DNA of 64,000 nt from Paenibacillus spiritus. Lineage in GTDB: Bacteria > Bacillota > Bacilli > Paenibacillales > Paenibacillaceae. The translations under genes and the position numbers were made by a program. Under the pieces are notes generated by a model that ran no database searches, had not been told where the DNA came from, and worked only from the letters and a program-made list of their open reading frames with translations. Below are positions 8,176 to 16,566 of this stretch, in pieces. How positions within the stretch are numbered: the stretch's first letter is position 1; every line of letters starts with the position of its first letter. The stretch is taken from positions 1 through 64,000 of the forward strand of contig NZ_VYKK01000021.1 in the NCBI RefSeq assembly GCF_008710135.1. Reading direction: 5' to 3'.

Positions 8176-9069
8176 TCACACTCCCAGAAGCCGCCCCATA
8201 TTGGACAGCGGTTCGGCCAGCGCGTCGAGGTTCTGGCTGAGCTTGCGGACGTCCTCATCCTGGAGCTGATCGTAAGAGACATAGCCGTCCCCGGATTTGA
8301 ACGGCGCGAGCTCGTCCTTCAGGGCGGCGAACCGCTCCCCGATTGTCCGCTCCAGCTCGGGGTCCTTCTCGGCCAGCCGGGGCTTCAGCAGTTCATAGAT
8401 TTTCTCGGCCCCTTCCACATTGGCGGCAAAATCATACAGATCGGTCCGCGAATACCGTTCCTCTTCTCCTGTAACCTTGGAGGTGGAGACCTCGTTCAGC
8501 AGCTCGACCGCTCCCGTCACGAGGAGAGAGGCGTCAATCGGCGCAGTTTCCACCTTGGCGCGGAGAAGCTGGGCGTCCTGAAGCAGCCGGTCGGCGTATG
8601 CTTCGCTTCCCTTGGTCGTGCCCCCCGTCCAGAGTCCCTTCTCGATCCGGTGGAAGCCGCGCCATTCGCTGTCGTCCACATCGCCTTCCCGGGCATCGAT
8701 GCTGGGATCAAGATCTCCGAGGGCTTCGGCAATCGGTTCGATGCGCTCATAGTACATGCGGGTCGGGGCGTACAGCTTCTTCGCCGCCTCCAGATTGCCG
8801 GCCTTCACGGCCGCTGCGAACGCCTCGGTTCCCTTGACGAACTCGTCGCACTGGGCGATGACGAAGCTGCGGTAATCGTTCACCGCCCGGGTGAAGTCCG
8901 GCGCTTCGGCTGAAGCCGGAAGGCCCGACGCCGGAGGCGCAGACGGCGCAGCGGTAGGTGAGGCCGGTTGCCCGGAAGTAGCACCGGACGCGTTATTGTC
9001 GGAGCAGCCGGACAGCAGCAGCACCCCGGCGAGCAGCCCGGCGGGCAGAGCAAAGCGGTAATTCATCAT
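8176..9069 (-). CDS. efeO: iron-uptake lipoprotein EfeO (M75/imelysin-like)
   Basis: Encodes 297 residues. The signal peptide ends in LLLSGC, a lipobox, so this is a lipoprotein. After a Pro/Ala/Ser-rich linker comes an imelysin/M75 helical domain with ERIEPIAEALGDLDPSIDAREGD and WRGFHRIEKGLW, which holds the conserved H-x-x-E-K metal site. It should bind iron outside the membrane and hand it to EfeU. The ATG at 9069 has AAAGGGG nine bases upstream; the ATG at 9078 touches that site. First gene of a Fur-box operon. Confidence 0.88.
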   Translation of the reverse strand: MMNYRFALPAGLLAGVLLLSGCSDNNASGATSGQPASPTAAPSAPPASGLPASAEAPDFTRAVNDYRSFVIAQCDEFVKGTEAFAAAVKAGNLEAAKKLYAPTRMYYERIEPIAEALGDLDPSIDAREGDVDDSEWRGFHRIEKGLWTGGTTKGSEAYADRLLQDAQLLRAKVETAPIDASLLVTGAVELLNEVSTSKVTGEEERYSRTDLYDFAANVEGAEKIYELLKPRLAEKDPELERTIGERFAALKDELAPFKSGDGYVSYDQLQDEDVRKLSQNLDALAEPLSNMGRLLGV

Positions 9070-9110
9070 GACCAACATCCCCTTTTTCTATGTAATGAAC
9101 CTATTATCAA

Positions 9111-9125
9111 TGATAATGATTATCA
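9111..9125. promoter_or_regulatory. Fur box upstream of efeOBU
   Basis: TGATAATGATTATCA is a perfect 7-1-7 inverted repeat, the classic Firmicute Fur operator. It is 42 bases upstream of the efeO start and overlaps the likely promoter spacer: on the minus strand TTCCCA, 18 bases, GATAAT. A second overlapping half (ATTATCAATGATAAT) lies just to its left. Iron-replete Fur should repress the operon. Confidence 0.85.
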
Positions 9126-9177
9126 GTGGGAAAATATGCCCTAATCATAAAACCGCCGCTACCTGCTGTCAACGAAA

Positions 9178-9199
9178 AAATGTGATTTCCGTCACATTT
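9178..9199. promoter_or_regulatory. CRP/FNR-type palindrome
   Basis: AAATGTGA and TCACATTT are separated by six bases, matching TGTGA-N6-TCACA. In Bacilli this is the binding pattern of Fnr-like regulators. It lies 125-146 bases upstream of gerE and 109-130 bases upstream of the efeO start, so the target gene is unclear. The regulator is inferred from the motif only. Confidence 0.45.
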
Positions 9200-9228
9200 A
9201 AGCGACCGCCCATTTCCTTGAAGCGACC

Positions 9229-9257
9229 GCACCATCGTTCTGCGCGGCTCATACTAT
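9229..9257 (+). promoter_or_regulatory. possible SigK-type promoter of gerE
   Basis: GCACC at 9229-9233 and CATACTAT at 9250-9257 are 16 bases apart. This fits the late mother-cell SigK pattern (AC at -35, CATANNNT at -10), and gerE is SigK-dependent in B. subtilis. The -35 is weak, so this is a suggestion. Confidence 0.4.
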
Positions 9258-9323
9258 GGATTTGACTGTATCCCTTAACCTTGTTAGACCAAACATTCCC
9301 GGGCAAGGAGGGGTGACACCACC

Positions 9324-9548
9324 ATGAAGGGGCACGAACATCACAGCAAATTTCTGTTGACACATCGGGAGCGGGAAGTATTTGAACTCCTCGTCCAGGA
9401 CAAAACGACAAGCGATATCGCCGGTCTGCTGTTCATCAGCGAGAAGACAGTCCGCAACCACATTTCCAACGTTATGCAAAAACTGAATGTCAAAGGCCGT
9501 TCGCAAGCGGTTGTCGAGCTGATTAAGCTTGGGGAACTGAAGATATAG
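9324..9548 (+). CDS. gerE: spore coat transcription regulator GerE
   Basis: Encodes 74 residues, the exact length of B. subtilis GerE. It is a bare LuxR-type helix-turn-helix domain: LTHREREVFELLVQDKTT, then IAGLLFISEKTVRNHISNVM with the recognition helix, then LNVKGRSQAVVELIKLG. No receiver or sensor domain is present. GerE acts late in the mother cell, switching on coat genes together with SigK. The ATG follows AAGGAGGGGTGA. It stands alone between the divergent efe operon and a terminator. Confidence 0.93.
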   Translation: MKGHEHHSKFLLTHREREVFELLVQDKTTSDIAGLLFISEKTVRNHISNVMQKLNVKGRSQAVVELIKLGELKI

Positions 9549-9571
9549 CCGGCCTGCCTGGGGAAACACCG

Positions 9572-9615
9572 AGAGAAGCCTTCTTTTATCCTTCGGGATG
9601 AAGGGAGGTTTTTTA
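9572..9615 (+). terminator. terminator after gerE
   Basis: GCCTTCTTTTATC, a small CTTCG-type loop and GATGAAGGGAGG, followed by TTTTTTATT. Confidence 0.75.
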
Positions 9616-9623
9616 TTGAGACA

Positions 9624-9665
9624 ATAAAAAGACCGCAGCCATCCGGATCGTCCGGTGCTGCGGTC
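9624..9665 (-). terminator. terminator of the small minus-strand gene
   Basis: GACCGCAGC at 9631-9639 pairs with GCTGCGGTC at 9657-9665; on the minus strand the stem is followed by TTTTTATT. Confidence 0.85.
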
Positions 9666-9682
9666 GGTATGGGAGTTAACCG

Positions 9683-9868
9683 TTAGTGGAGAATAACGGA
9701 TTTGATTCGCGATTCTTCTTCGTAGGTCAAGCGCTTCGGTGCCGGAGCTTCGCGAAGACAGCGGGCGGCGTCATACTCGATCTTCATGTAATCTCCTTCT
9801 CCCGATACTAGAGCCGGCTGCAAATTGGTGATTGCCCAATTCTTGAATTCTTTCAGTCCTGCCAGCAT
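9683..9868 (-). CDS. small hypothetical protein
   Basis: Encodes 61 residues with no family I recognise. The sequence is soluble and mildly charged: MLAGLKEFKNWAITNLQPAL, then KIEYDAARCLREAPAPKRLTYEEESRIK. There is no signal or membrane segment. It is supported as a gene by AAGGGGG nine bases before the ATG at 9868, a TATAAT box at 9929-9934 on the same strand, and its own terminator. An in-frame ATG at 9877 lies directly on the ribosome binding site and is less likely. Confidence 0.6.
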   Translation of the reverse strand: MLAGLKEFKNWAITNLQPALVSGEGDYMKIEYDAARCLREAPAPKRLTYEEESRIKSVILH

Positions 9869-9928
9869 AATATTCATCCCCCTTGGTGGTGCTGTAACGG
9901 CTTGCCGCCGTTTATTGATTACGCTTAC

Positions 9929-9934
9929 ATTATA
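9929..9934 (-). promoter_or_regulatory. -10 box of the small minus-strand gene
   Basis: TATAAT on the minus strand, 61 bases upstream of the ATG at 9868. A weak TTTATT lies about 16-17 bases further upstream as a possible -35. Confidence 0.45.
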
Positions 9935-10104
9935 GCATGATCGACTGATAAATAAAATAGATGTCCGCTATAAAAATACATTTTACCCCTGCGGATCGTG
10001 ATAAAATGCACTAATGGTGCGCTATGGAAGGAGAACTGTCCTTCCGCAGCGCACATTGTTGTGAAAGCCAGGCGACCGGCCGGATCGGCGCTCCCGCCTG
10101 CTGT

Positions 10105-11418
10105 CTAGAGCGGGAATGCCGTCTCGACGAGCCGGATTCCGCCGTGTGTCCGAAGGCTGTGCGGCGTGCCGGAAGGGAGCCGCAGCGCATCCCCGGGACC
10201 GAGCGGATGAACGCGGTTCTCCAGTACGGCTTCCCCGCTGCCGGAGGTGACGACCCAGACGTATTCGCACTGCGCCTCGCAGCGGAGCGGCAGGGTGCAG
10301 CCGGCGTGAACGGCAATCCGGCTGACCGTCGCCCTGCGGTCTTCCGCGCTCCCGCCGCGTTCCAGCACCCGCTGCCATCCCCACTGCCGCTCGGCGTACA
10401 TCGGCGGCGCGTCTTCATCCAGCATCTCCTTGATCCGCGGGCTCGCTTCCTTGTCGGCCACAAGGATGCCGTCCGGGCTGGCGGCGACGATCAGGCCGGG
10501 GACGCCGAGCACGTTGACGGGAATATCCAGCTCATTGACGATATGCGTGCCGATGGAGTCTGCGCTGACTCTTCCCGGCCCGCTGACCGTCTCCCGCATC
10601 TCCTCGGTCAGCGTATTCCAGGTGCCGAGGTCTTTCCAGCGCCCCGCATAGGGAAGAACGCCCAGAGACGGGAGACGCTCGGCGACCTCGTAGTCGAAGC
10701 TGATCTTCGGCAGCCCGGCGTACCGCCGGAGCAACCCGGCGTAATCGGCGGGCAGGCCGCGCTTCGCAAGCAGGCCGGTATAGAAGGAGAGGCGCCCGGC
10801 GAAGACGCCGCAGTTCCACAGCGCGCCTTCGCCGATCAGCCGCGCCGCTTCTCCGGCGGACGGCTTCTCGACGAACCGGCTGACGGTGCGGAGCGGACAG
10901 GCGTGTCCCCCGGTGTGTTCTCCGGCATGTTCATCTATAACGATATAGCCGTATTTCTCCGACGGATGGGTCGGATGTACGCCGACCAGGACAAGCGGAT
11001 ACCGGGAGGCAGCCAGTGCAGAGTCCAGGAGCGCAAGGGTGCGGAAGAAATCCCCGTCGACGCAGGGGTCGATCGGCATGATGATGACCGTCTCGTCGGG
11101 GGCGGCTCCCGGAAGACCGGCCGCATAGGCGGCGGCCAGCAGAATGGCGGCGAAGGTATCCCGCCGCTCGGGCTCGAGAATCAGCGGTGCGGCTGCGCCG
11201 ATCTGGGCGGCGATCATTCCGGCCTGGTCGCGCCCGGTAAGGATGTGGGCGCTCTCCCGGAGACCGGCTTCGCCGACCTGCCGCCAGAGGCGCTGAAGCA
11301 TGGATTCGCTGCCTCCCCCGGGAGCAGGCAGCACGCGCAGGAACTGCTTGGATCGCGAATCGTTGGACAGCGGCCACAGCCTTTTGCCGGAGCCGCCGGA
11401 GAGCAGCATCAGTTTCAC
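10105..11418 (-). CDS. mannose-1-phosphate guanylyltransferase-like protein with C-terminal cupin (ManC-like)
   Basis: Encodes 437 residues. The N-terminus MKLMLLSGGSGKRLWPLSND, with SKQFLRVL after it, is the nucleotidyltransferase signature of GDP-mannose pyrophosphorylases. Further support comes from VIIMPIDPCVDGDFF and FVEKPSAGEA. The C-terminal 80 or so residues form a cupin like the type II phosphomannose isomerase domain, with EYVWVVTSGSGEAVLEN and GDALRLPSGTPHSL. It would make a nucleotide sugar (probably GDP-mannose) for surface glycans. I chose the GTG at 11418 because it gives the canonical N-terminus; GGAAGGAG is 11 bases upstream. No manB or glycan genes adjoin it. Confidence 0.8.
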   Translation of the reverse strand: MKLMLLSGGSGKRLWPLSNDSRSKQFLRVLPAPGGGSESMLQRLWRQVGEAGLRESAHILTGRDQAGMIAAQIGAAAPLILEPERRDTFAAILLAAAYAAGLPGAAPDETVIIMPIDPCVDGDFFRTLALLDSALAASRYPLVLVGVHPTHPSEKYGYIVIDEHAGEHTGGHACPLRTVSRFVEKPSAGEAARLIGEGALWNCGVFAGRLSFYTGLLAKRGLPADYAGLLRRYAGLPKISFDYEVAERLPSLGVLPYAGRWKDLGTWNTLTEEMRETVSGPGRVSADSIGTHIVNELDIPVNVLGVPGLIVAASPDGILVADKEASPRIKEMLDEDAPPMYAERQWGWQRVLERGGSAEDRRATVSRIAVHAGCTLPLRCEAQCEYVWVVTSGSGEAVLENRVHPLGPGDALRLPSGTPHSLRTHGGIRLVETAFPL

Positions 11419-11655
11419 GAGAGATTCCGCTCCTTCCGTCATCTTGAGCCCGGCAGCATGCGCCAAGCTTCATTCTGTATCGTATGCACGCCGCGCTGCG
11501 CCGTCTTCCGCAGGGGGCCAGATCCGGCTGGGCTCCTATGGACCGGGAAGCAGATATTTCAATTTGGAAATATACAAAAGGCATGGACAGGTGTAAAATG
11601 GCAAGGGTCAAAACGCGCGAGGCCGCGTTACTTACCCGATATGGAGGCTTGTGAA

Positions 11656-12681
11656 ATGCTGAACACCAAACGACGCAATCCCTTAATCCTCGGACTGCCG
11701 CTTCTTGCGCTGGCCGGCTCGCTGCTGGCGGGGTGCGGCTCATCGGGCGGCAACTCCGCCGCAGACGCGGGGGCATCCGCTTCTCCCGCCGCTTCGGCAG
11801 GCACGGCTTCGGCAGCGCCCGCAGCGCTTACGACGCTGACGCTCGGCATGCTGCCGTCGATCGACGCCATTCCTTTTGTCATCGCTCATGAGCAGGGCTT
11901 CGACGCCGAGCACGGCGTGAACCTGGATATCCAGTCCTTCAAGAGCGCCAAAGACCGCGACGCCGCTTCGCAGGCCGGGAAGCTGGAGGGCTGGAGCGCC
12001 GATCTTGTGGCGATTTCACTCTACAACCAGGCGGGGCTTGATGTGAAGATTGCCAGCACGACGACCGGCTCCTTCTCCCTTCTGACCGGCAACGACGCGA
12101 TTCAGAGCGTGAAGGATCTCAAGGGCAAGACGGTCATCCTCTCCAAAAACACCTCGACCGAGTACACGGTCGCGACGATGCTGGCCCAGGCGGGCCTGAC
12201 CGAGAAGGACATCACGGTCACCGAAGTGCCGCAGATTCCGACCCGGCTGGAGCTGCTCAAGAACGGGAAGGCGGACGCCGCCATTCTGCCTGAGCCCTAT
12301 GTCACGATCGGACAAGCGGCAGGACTGCGGGTGCTGAGCTCCACGGGAGAAGCGGGCATCAATCCGTTCGTTCTGGCTCTCCCCGGGAAGACCATCCGCG
12401 ACAAAGCGGATGCCGTACACGGCATGTACGCCGCCTACAATGAAGCGGTTGATTATATGAAGTCCCATGACCAGAGCGAGTATATCGACGTAGTGGTCCG
12501 TGAAGTCGGCTATCCGGAAGAAATGAAGGGCGAAATCAAAGTGCCTTCATACGAACATGCCGTCCAGGCCGACGTGAAGCAGATCGAGCAGGCCTTTGTC
12601 TGGTCGCGTGAGAAAGGACTGCTGTCCAAGGAGACGAAGCCGGAGGAAGTGATCTCGGGTGTCGAGTTCGGTTCCAAATAA
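11656..12681 (+). CDS. NitT/TauT-type ABC transporter substrate-binding lipoprotein
   Basis: Encodes 341 residues. A signal peptide ends in LLAGCGSS, a lipobox, and is followed by an Ala/Ser linker. The mature domain has the NMT1/OpuAC-like fold pattern: LTLGMLPSIDAIPFVIAHEQGF, then DLKGKTVILSKNTSTEY, and LLKNGKADAAILPEPYVTIG. Members bind nitrate, taurine, sulfonates, thiamin precursors or other small molecules; which one cannot be read. GGAGG lies eight bases before the ATG. It overlaps the ATPase gene by 23 bases. It is first of a three-gene operon. Confidence 0.85.
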   Translation: MLNTKRRNPLILGLPLLALAGSLLAGCGSSGGNSAADAGASASPAASAGTASAAPAALTTLTLGMLPSIDAIPFVIAHEQGFDAEHGVNLDIQSFKSAKDRDAASQAGKLEGWSADLVAISLYNQAGLDVKIASTTTGSFSLLTGNDAIQSVKDLKGKTVILSKNTSTEYTVATMLAQAGLTEKDITVTEVPQIPTRLELLKNGKADAAILPEPYVTIGQAAGLRVLSSTGEAGINPFVLALPGKTIRDKADAVHGMYAAYNEAVDYMKSHDQSEYIDVVVREVGYPEEMKGEIKVPSYEHAVQADVKQIEQAFVWSREKGLLSKETKPEEVISGVEFGSK

Positions 12682-13444
12682 AATCCCGGCGGCAGGGCTT
12701 GCGGTCCGCGGCTTCACGGTGTCCTATCCCGGACGTGCGGAGGCGGTCGGACCGATCGCGCTGTCGGTCCCGCAAGGGGCGATATGCAGCGTAATCGGCC
12801 CGTCCGGCTGCGGCAAATCGACGCTGCTGCGCGCGGCCGCCGGACTGCTCGGCGCCTACGAAGGCGAGATCGCCTTCGGGGGGCAGCCGCTCGCGGGATC
12901 GGGCGCCGTCATCGGCCTTGTGCCGCAGAATTACGGCCTGCTGCCGTGGAAGACGGCCGAGGCGAATATTACGACGGCGCTCGGCATCGCAAGACCGGGG
13001 CTTGGCCGCCGGGAGAAGCGGGAAGCGGCGGCGCGCTGGCTCGGCCTCATGGGCATCGGCGAGCTGGCGGACCGCTATCCGGCCCGGATGAGCGGCGGAC
13101 AGCAGCAGCGCGTGGCCGTCGCCCGCGCCTTTGCGCTCGAGCCGGATCTCCTGCTGCTGGACGAGCCGTTCTCGGCACTCGACGCCCTGACCCGCGAAGC
13201 GCTGCAGGAACGCTTCCTGGCGAACTGGGAGGCGTATCCGGCGACGGCGCTCTTCGTGACCCATGATGTGGAGGAAGCGATTCTGCTCGGCGGGATCATC
13301 GCTGTTCTGCCTCCGTCCGGCGCGGGAAGCCCCCTGCTGCTGGACAACCCCGTCTCGGGCCTTGCGCCCGGGGAGCGGCGGACCAGCGCCGTTTTTTTTG
13401 AAATGACCCGAACGGTACGAAAGGCTATGGCTGACCTATGGTGA
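12659..13444 (+). CDS. NitT/TauT-type ABC transporter ATP-binding protein
   Basis: Encodes 261 residues. Walker A is GPSGCGKST, the Q-loop region is LVPQNYGLLPWKTAEANI, the signature is MSGGQQQRVAVARA, and Walker B is LLLLDEPFSALD followed by FVTHDVEEA. Together these give the SsuB/TauB subgroup. It powers the permease encoded just downstream. The start is GTG at 12659 inside the end of the binding-protein gene, with GGAGG 12 bases upstream; coupling is likely. The gene overlaps the permease gene by seven bases. Confidence 0.88.
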   Translation: MSSSVPNKIPAAGLAVRGFTVSYPGRAEAVGPIALSVPQGAICSVIGPSGCGKSTLLRAAAGLLGAYEGEIAFGGQPLAGSGAVIGLVPQNYGLLPWKTAEANITTALGIARPGLGRREKREAAARWLGLMGIGELADRYPARMSGGQQQRVAVARAFALEPDLLLLDEPFSALDALTREALQERFLANWEAYPATALFVTHDVEEAILLGGIIAVLPPSGAGSPLLLDNPVSGLAPGERRTSAVFFEMTRTVRKAMADLW

Positions 13445-14187
13445 AACGGCGCACTTCTTATCTCTTGAGTCTCCTCTATGTATTGGCGGGTCTTCACCTG
13501 CTGTGGTTCCTGCTCGCGCTCGCCGTCAACAAGCCGATTCTCCCCGGACCGGAGGATGTCTACCGGGCGCTCCTGCGGTTGGACCGGAGCGATATGCTGG
13601 AGAATGCGGGCTACAGCCTGTTCCGGGTATTCGCCGGAGTAGCGCTGGCCATGCTGGCGGGGCTGCTGGTCGGCCTGCCGATGGGGCGTTCCGCGCGCTG
13701 GAACCGGCTGCTGGATCCCGTCGTCTATCTGACCTATCCCATCCCGAAGATTGCGCTGCTGCCTGTGGCCATGCTTCTTCTCGGACTGGGCGAGAGGTCC
13801 AAAATCATGATGATTACGCTGATTCTCGTCTTCCCGGTCATCATATCCGTCCGCGACGGTATCCGGGCCATCCCGTCCGATGCCTATGACGTTCTGACCA
13901 GCGTGGGCGCGGGAGCCGGGCAGAAATTCCGGCATGTGACACTGCCGGGCGCGCTTGCGGCAATTCTGAGCAGCATCCGGGTGTCGCTCGGGACGGCGTT
14001 CTCCGTGCTCTTCTTTACCGAAATCTACGGAACGGAGCACGGGCTCGGCTATTTCATTATGGATGCCTGGCAGCGGATTGATTATCCGGGCATGTATGCC
14101 GGAATTCTGCTGTTCAGTCTGGCCGGATTTATCTTGTTCCTTATAGTGGATGTGCTGGAGGCCGTCTTCATGAAATGGCGCCGCTGA
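13438..14187 (+). CDS. NitT/TauT-type ABC transporter permease
   Basis: Encodes 249 residues with about six membrane segments. The cytoplasmic EAA-like loop reads DAYDVLTSVGAGAGQKFRHV followed by TLPGALAAILSSIRVSLG, as in SsuC/TauC permeases. Other typical segments are VYLTYPIPKIALLPVAMLLL and FTEIYGTEHGLGYFI. It forms the membrane channel of the three-gene transporter; the overlap with the ATPase gene shows a single operon. Substrate is unknown. Confidence 0.87.
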   Translation: MVKRRTSYLLSLLYVLAGLHLLWFLLALAVNKPILPGPEDVYRALLRLDRSDMLENAGYSLFRVFAGVALAMLAGLLVGLPMGRSARWNRLLDPVVYLTYPIPKIALLPVAMLLLGLGERSKIMMITLILVFPVIISVRDGIRAIPSDAYDVLTSVGAGAGQKFRHVTLPGALAAILSSIRVSLGTAFSVLFFTEIYGTEHGLGYFIMDAWQRIDYPGMYAGILLFSLAGFILFLIVDVLEAVFMKWRR

Positions 14188-14219
14188 CGCTTCCGGCCGG
14201 CCGAACCGGCGAAGCCTTC

Positions 14220-14248
14220 TTGTCAATATGCTAAAAATTTGGGACAAT
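14220..14248 (+). promoter_or_regulatory. likely SigA promoter of rlmN
   Basis: TTGTCA at 14220-14225 and GACAAT at 14243-14248 with 17 bases between them, 44 bases upstream of the rlmN start. Confidence 0.5.
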
Positions 14249-14292
14249 AGAGGAATGCCGGAGCGTCTGCGGCAGGAATTTGTTTTGGTGAA

Positions 14293-15378
14293 ATGAGGAC
14301 AAGAACAGCGATGAATAAACCATCCATATATGAATTGACGTTCGGGGAGCTGGCCGGATGGCTGGAGGAGCGGGGGCACCGCAAGTTCCGCGCCCTTCAG
14401 GTCTGGGACTGGCTCTATGTGAAACGCGCAACGGCGTTCGCGGCTATGGAGGATGTGAATCCGGATTGCCTCGGCGTTCTGGAAGAGCATTTTGCCATCG
14501 AGACGCTGACCGAGCACGTGAAGCAGGAGTCGCAGGACGGCACGGTCAAGTTCCTGTTCCGGCTTCGGGACGGCAATCTGATCGAGACGGTGCTCATGCG
14601 CCAGAAGTACGGTCTGTCCGTCTGCGTCACCACGCAGGTCGGCTGCAACATCGGGTGCAGCTTCTGCGCCAGCGGCCTGCTGGCGAAGAGCCGGGATCTG
14701 ACCAGCGGCGAGATCGTAGAACAGATTATGAAGGTCCAGCTTCATCTGGACCGCACCGAGCCGGGCAGCCGGGTCAGCCACATTGTCGTTATGGGGATCG
14801 GGGAACCGTTCGATAATTTCGAGAACATGGCCCGCTTCCTGGAGACGGTCAAGCATCAGAAGGGGCTGGCGATTGCAGGGCGGCATATTACAGTATCCAC
14901 CAGCGGTCTGGCCGGCAAAATTGTCGAGTTCGCCGACCGCCGCTTCGGCGTGAACCTGGCGATCTCGCTGCATGCGCCCAACAATGAGCTGCGGACGCGC
15001 ATCATGAAGATCAACAAGGCGATTCCGATCGAGAAGCTGATGGAGGCGCTCGATTATTATCTGGAGAAGTCCAAGCGCCGCGTGACGCTGGAATACATTA
15101 TGCTCCGCGGAGTCAACGACGGCCAGGAGCATGCGCTTGAGCTGGCCGAGCTGATCGGCAGCCGGCGTCCCCTCGTCAATGTCAATCTCATCCCGTATAA
15201 CCCCGTGGATGAGCACAGCCAATATCAGCGCCCCGACCGGGAGACGGTCAGCGCCTTCTTCGATACGCTCAAGAAGCAGAAGGTGAGCGTCAGCAAGCGG
15301 CTGGAGCACGGCGTCGACATCGACGCGGCGTGCGGCCAGCTCCGCAGCAAGCAGATCAAGGCCTCCGCCCGGGCGTAA
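14293..15378 (+). CDS. rlmN: dual-specificity RNA methyltransferase RlmN
   Basis: Encodes 361 residues. The radical SAM motif is CNIGCSFC, preceded by VCVTTQVG, as in RlmN. Conserved parts include [41 protein letters not shown]-like text, [11 protein letters not shown] and the end motif [10 protein letters not shown], which holds the methyl-carrying cysteine. It methylates A2503 of 23S rRNA (and A37 of some tRNAs) at C2. The Cfr paralogue was considered, but Cfr has a different N-terminus and GCNFGCKFC context; this fits RlmN better. An in-frame ATG at 14311 is an alternative start; both lack a strong ribosome binding site. Confidence 0.88.
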   Translation: MRTRTAMNKPSIYELTFGELAGWLEERGHRKFRALQVWDWLYVKRATAFAAMEDVNPDCLGVLEEHFAIETLTEHVKQESQDGTVKFLFRLRDGNLIETVLMRQKYGLSVCVTTQVGCNIGCSFCASGLLAKSRDLTSGEIVEQIMKVQLHLDRTEPGSRVSHIVVMGIGEPFDNFENMARFLETVKHQKGLAIAGRHITVSTSGLAGKIVEFADRRFGVNLAISLHAPNNELRTRIMKINKAIPIEKLMEALDYYLEKSKRRVTLEYIMLRGVNDGQEHALELAELIGSRRPLVNVNLIPYNPVDEHSQYQRPDRETVSAFFDTLKKQKVSVSKRLEHGVDIDAACGQLRSKQIKASARA

Positions 15379-15402
15379 GTCCGGCGAAGAGACAAAGAAA
15401 AG

Positions 15403-15446
15403 AAGAGCCGGAACGAACCGCCTCGGCGGGAACGTTCGGGCTCTTG
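15403..15446. terminator. hairpin between rlmN and terC
   Basis: AAGAGCC-GAACG pairs with CGTTC-GGCTCTT around an inner small GCC/GGC stem. The genes converge here, so it may end both transcripts. T-runs are short. Confidence 0.6.
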
Positions 15447-15503
15447 CTGCAGGAACTCTGCGAACTGTGTGGACTGTATGAACGGAGGGAAGGACGGGCC
15501 TTC

Positions 15504-16334
15504 TTATTTATCCAGCTGCCGATCCAGTTCCCCGACCGGATTCTCGCCCTCGTGCGAAGCTTCCGAGCGGCCGCTCATGAACCAGCCGAGGACGGCAATG
15601 AGCACGAGCACAACGTAGAAGGTGGCTTTCCACCAGGTGCTGTGGGCGAAATGCTCCGACAGCACGCCGAGCGAAGGATGCGCCAGCGTAATGACGGCCA
15701 GCTTGACGCCGACCCAGCCGACAATAATGAAGGCGGCCACTTCAAGGCCAGGACGGCTGTGCAGCAGCTTCACGAAGAAGGAAGCGGCGAAACGCATGAT
15801 GACCAGTCCGATGAAACCGCCGGCGAAGATGACCAGGAACACTCCGCCGTCCAGTCCGCCGATGTCCGGCAGCCCGCTGGGCGGAAGCGCCACGGCCAGC
15901 GCCACGGCGGCCAGAATGGAGTCGATGGCGAAGGCGATGTCCGCCAGCTCGACCTTGAACACCGTGGACCAGAAACCGGCTTTCTTCTTGTCGACCGCGG
16001 CATCCGAGCCGCTCCCGGCCGCGGAGTCCGTGACGCCTTTGCGCGAAGCGGCGATTTTGCGGACGATATGGTTCACGGCTATGAAGAGCAGATAGAGCGC
16101 TCCGATTGCCTGCACCTGCCAGATATCCACCAGATAAGAGATGATGAACAAAGATGCGAACCGGAAGACGAAGGCGCCGAACAGTCCGTAGAAGAGCGCC
16201 TTCTTGCGCTCGGCCTCCGGAAGATGCTTGACCATAATCGCCAGCACCAGCGCGTTATCCGCGGCCAGCAGCCCCTCCAGTCCGACGAGCACCAGCAGTA
16301 CCCAGCCGTACTCAAACAATAAACCCCAATCCAT
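15504..16334 (-). CDS. TerC-family integral membrane protein (likely Mn exporter, YkoY-like)
   Basis: Encodes 276 residues with about seven membrane segments and the TerC motif EGLLAADNALVLAIMVKHLP near residue 20, plus ELADIAFAIDSILAAVALA in the second half. TerC/YkoY proteins move or tolerate metal ions, in Bacilli chiefly manganese. The upstream yybP-ykoY riboswitch supports manganese control. A charged, Gly/Ser-rich loop (residues about 118-135) lies between the halves. GGGAGGATC precedes the ATG at 16334. An in-frame upstream reading passes through the terminator hairpin and is not coding. Confidence 0.9.
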   Translation of the reverse strand: MDWGLLFEYGWVLLVLVGLEGLLAADNALVLAIMVKHLPEAERKKALFYGLFGAFVFRFASLFIISYLVDIWQVQAIGALYLLFIAVNHIVRKIAASRKGVTDSAAGSGSDAAVDKKKAGFWSTVFKVELADIAFAIDSILAAVALAVALPPSGLPDIGGLDGGVFLVIFAGGFIGLVIMRFAASFFVKLLHSRPGLEVAAFIIVGWVGVKLAVITLAHPSLGVLSEHFAHSTWWKATFYVVLVLIAVLGWFMSGRSEASHEGENPVGELDRQLDK

Positions 16335-16373
16335 GTTAGATCCTCCCTTTTGACTTAGATTGCCCATAATCCA

Positions 16374-16437
16374 ATAAAAAAGACCCGTACCACATCCCGC
16401 AGGCCCAATTGGGCCTGGCGGATGTGGTAAAGGTCTC
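16374..16437 (-). terminator. riboswitch-controlled terminator in the terC leader
   Basis: A long hairpin with arms CCACATCC-GC-AGGCCCAATT and its complement, flanked by GACC/GGTC, followed on the minus strand by TTTTTTATT. It is the expression platform of the adjoining riboswitch: manganese should prevent its formation and allow read-through. Confidence 0.85.
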
Positions 16438-16439
16438 GC

Positions 16440-16566
16440 TAACAATTAAGGTTACATTGTCGGTAAAGCCGGAGAAGCGGAACTTCTCGTATTGACGACT
16501 TTACCTCACAGCTACTCCCCTTTACGGAGTCTATGAAGTTGGGGGCTCCCTTCGGAACCTAGAACG
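16440..16566 (-). promoter_or_regulatory. yybP-ykoY manganese riboswitch
   Basis: On the minus strand the leader carries AAAGGGGAGTAGCTGTGAGG (16502-16521) and GGCTTTACCGACA (16458-16470), the two conserved loops of the yybP-ykoY class that together bind Mn2+. The two loops are joined by stems ending in CGAGAAGTTCCGCTTCTCCG. It sits directly before the terminator and the TerC gene, the classic arrangement. Confidence 0.9.

Noticed and set aside
10024-11640. Long open frame on the + strand running into the binding-protein gene
   Set aside because: It mirrors the manC-like gene on the other strand and lacks any family motif; only the part from 11656 is coding.
13075-15309. 744-codon open frame on the minus strand opposite the ABC genes and rlmN
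   Set aside because: Antisense shadow; the + strand has three well-defined genes with motifs.
14293-15378. Cfr-type resistance methyltransferase
   Set aside because: N-terminal region and the CNIGCSFC context fit RlmN; Cfr-specific sequence is missing.
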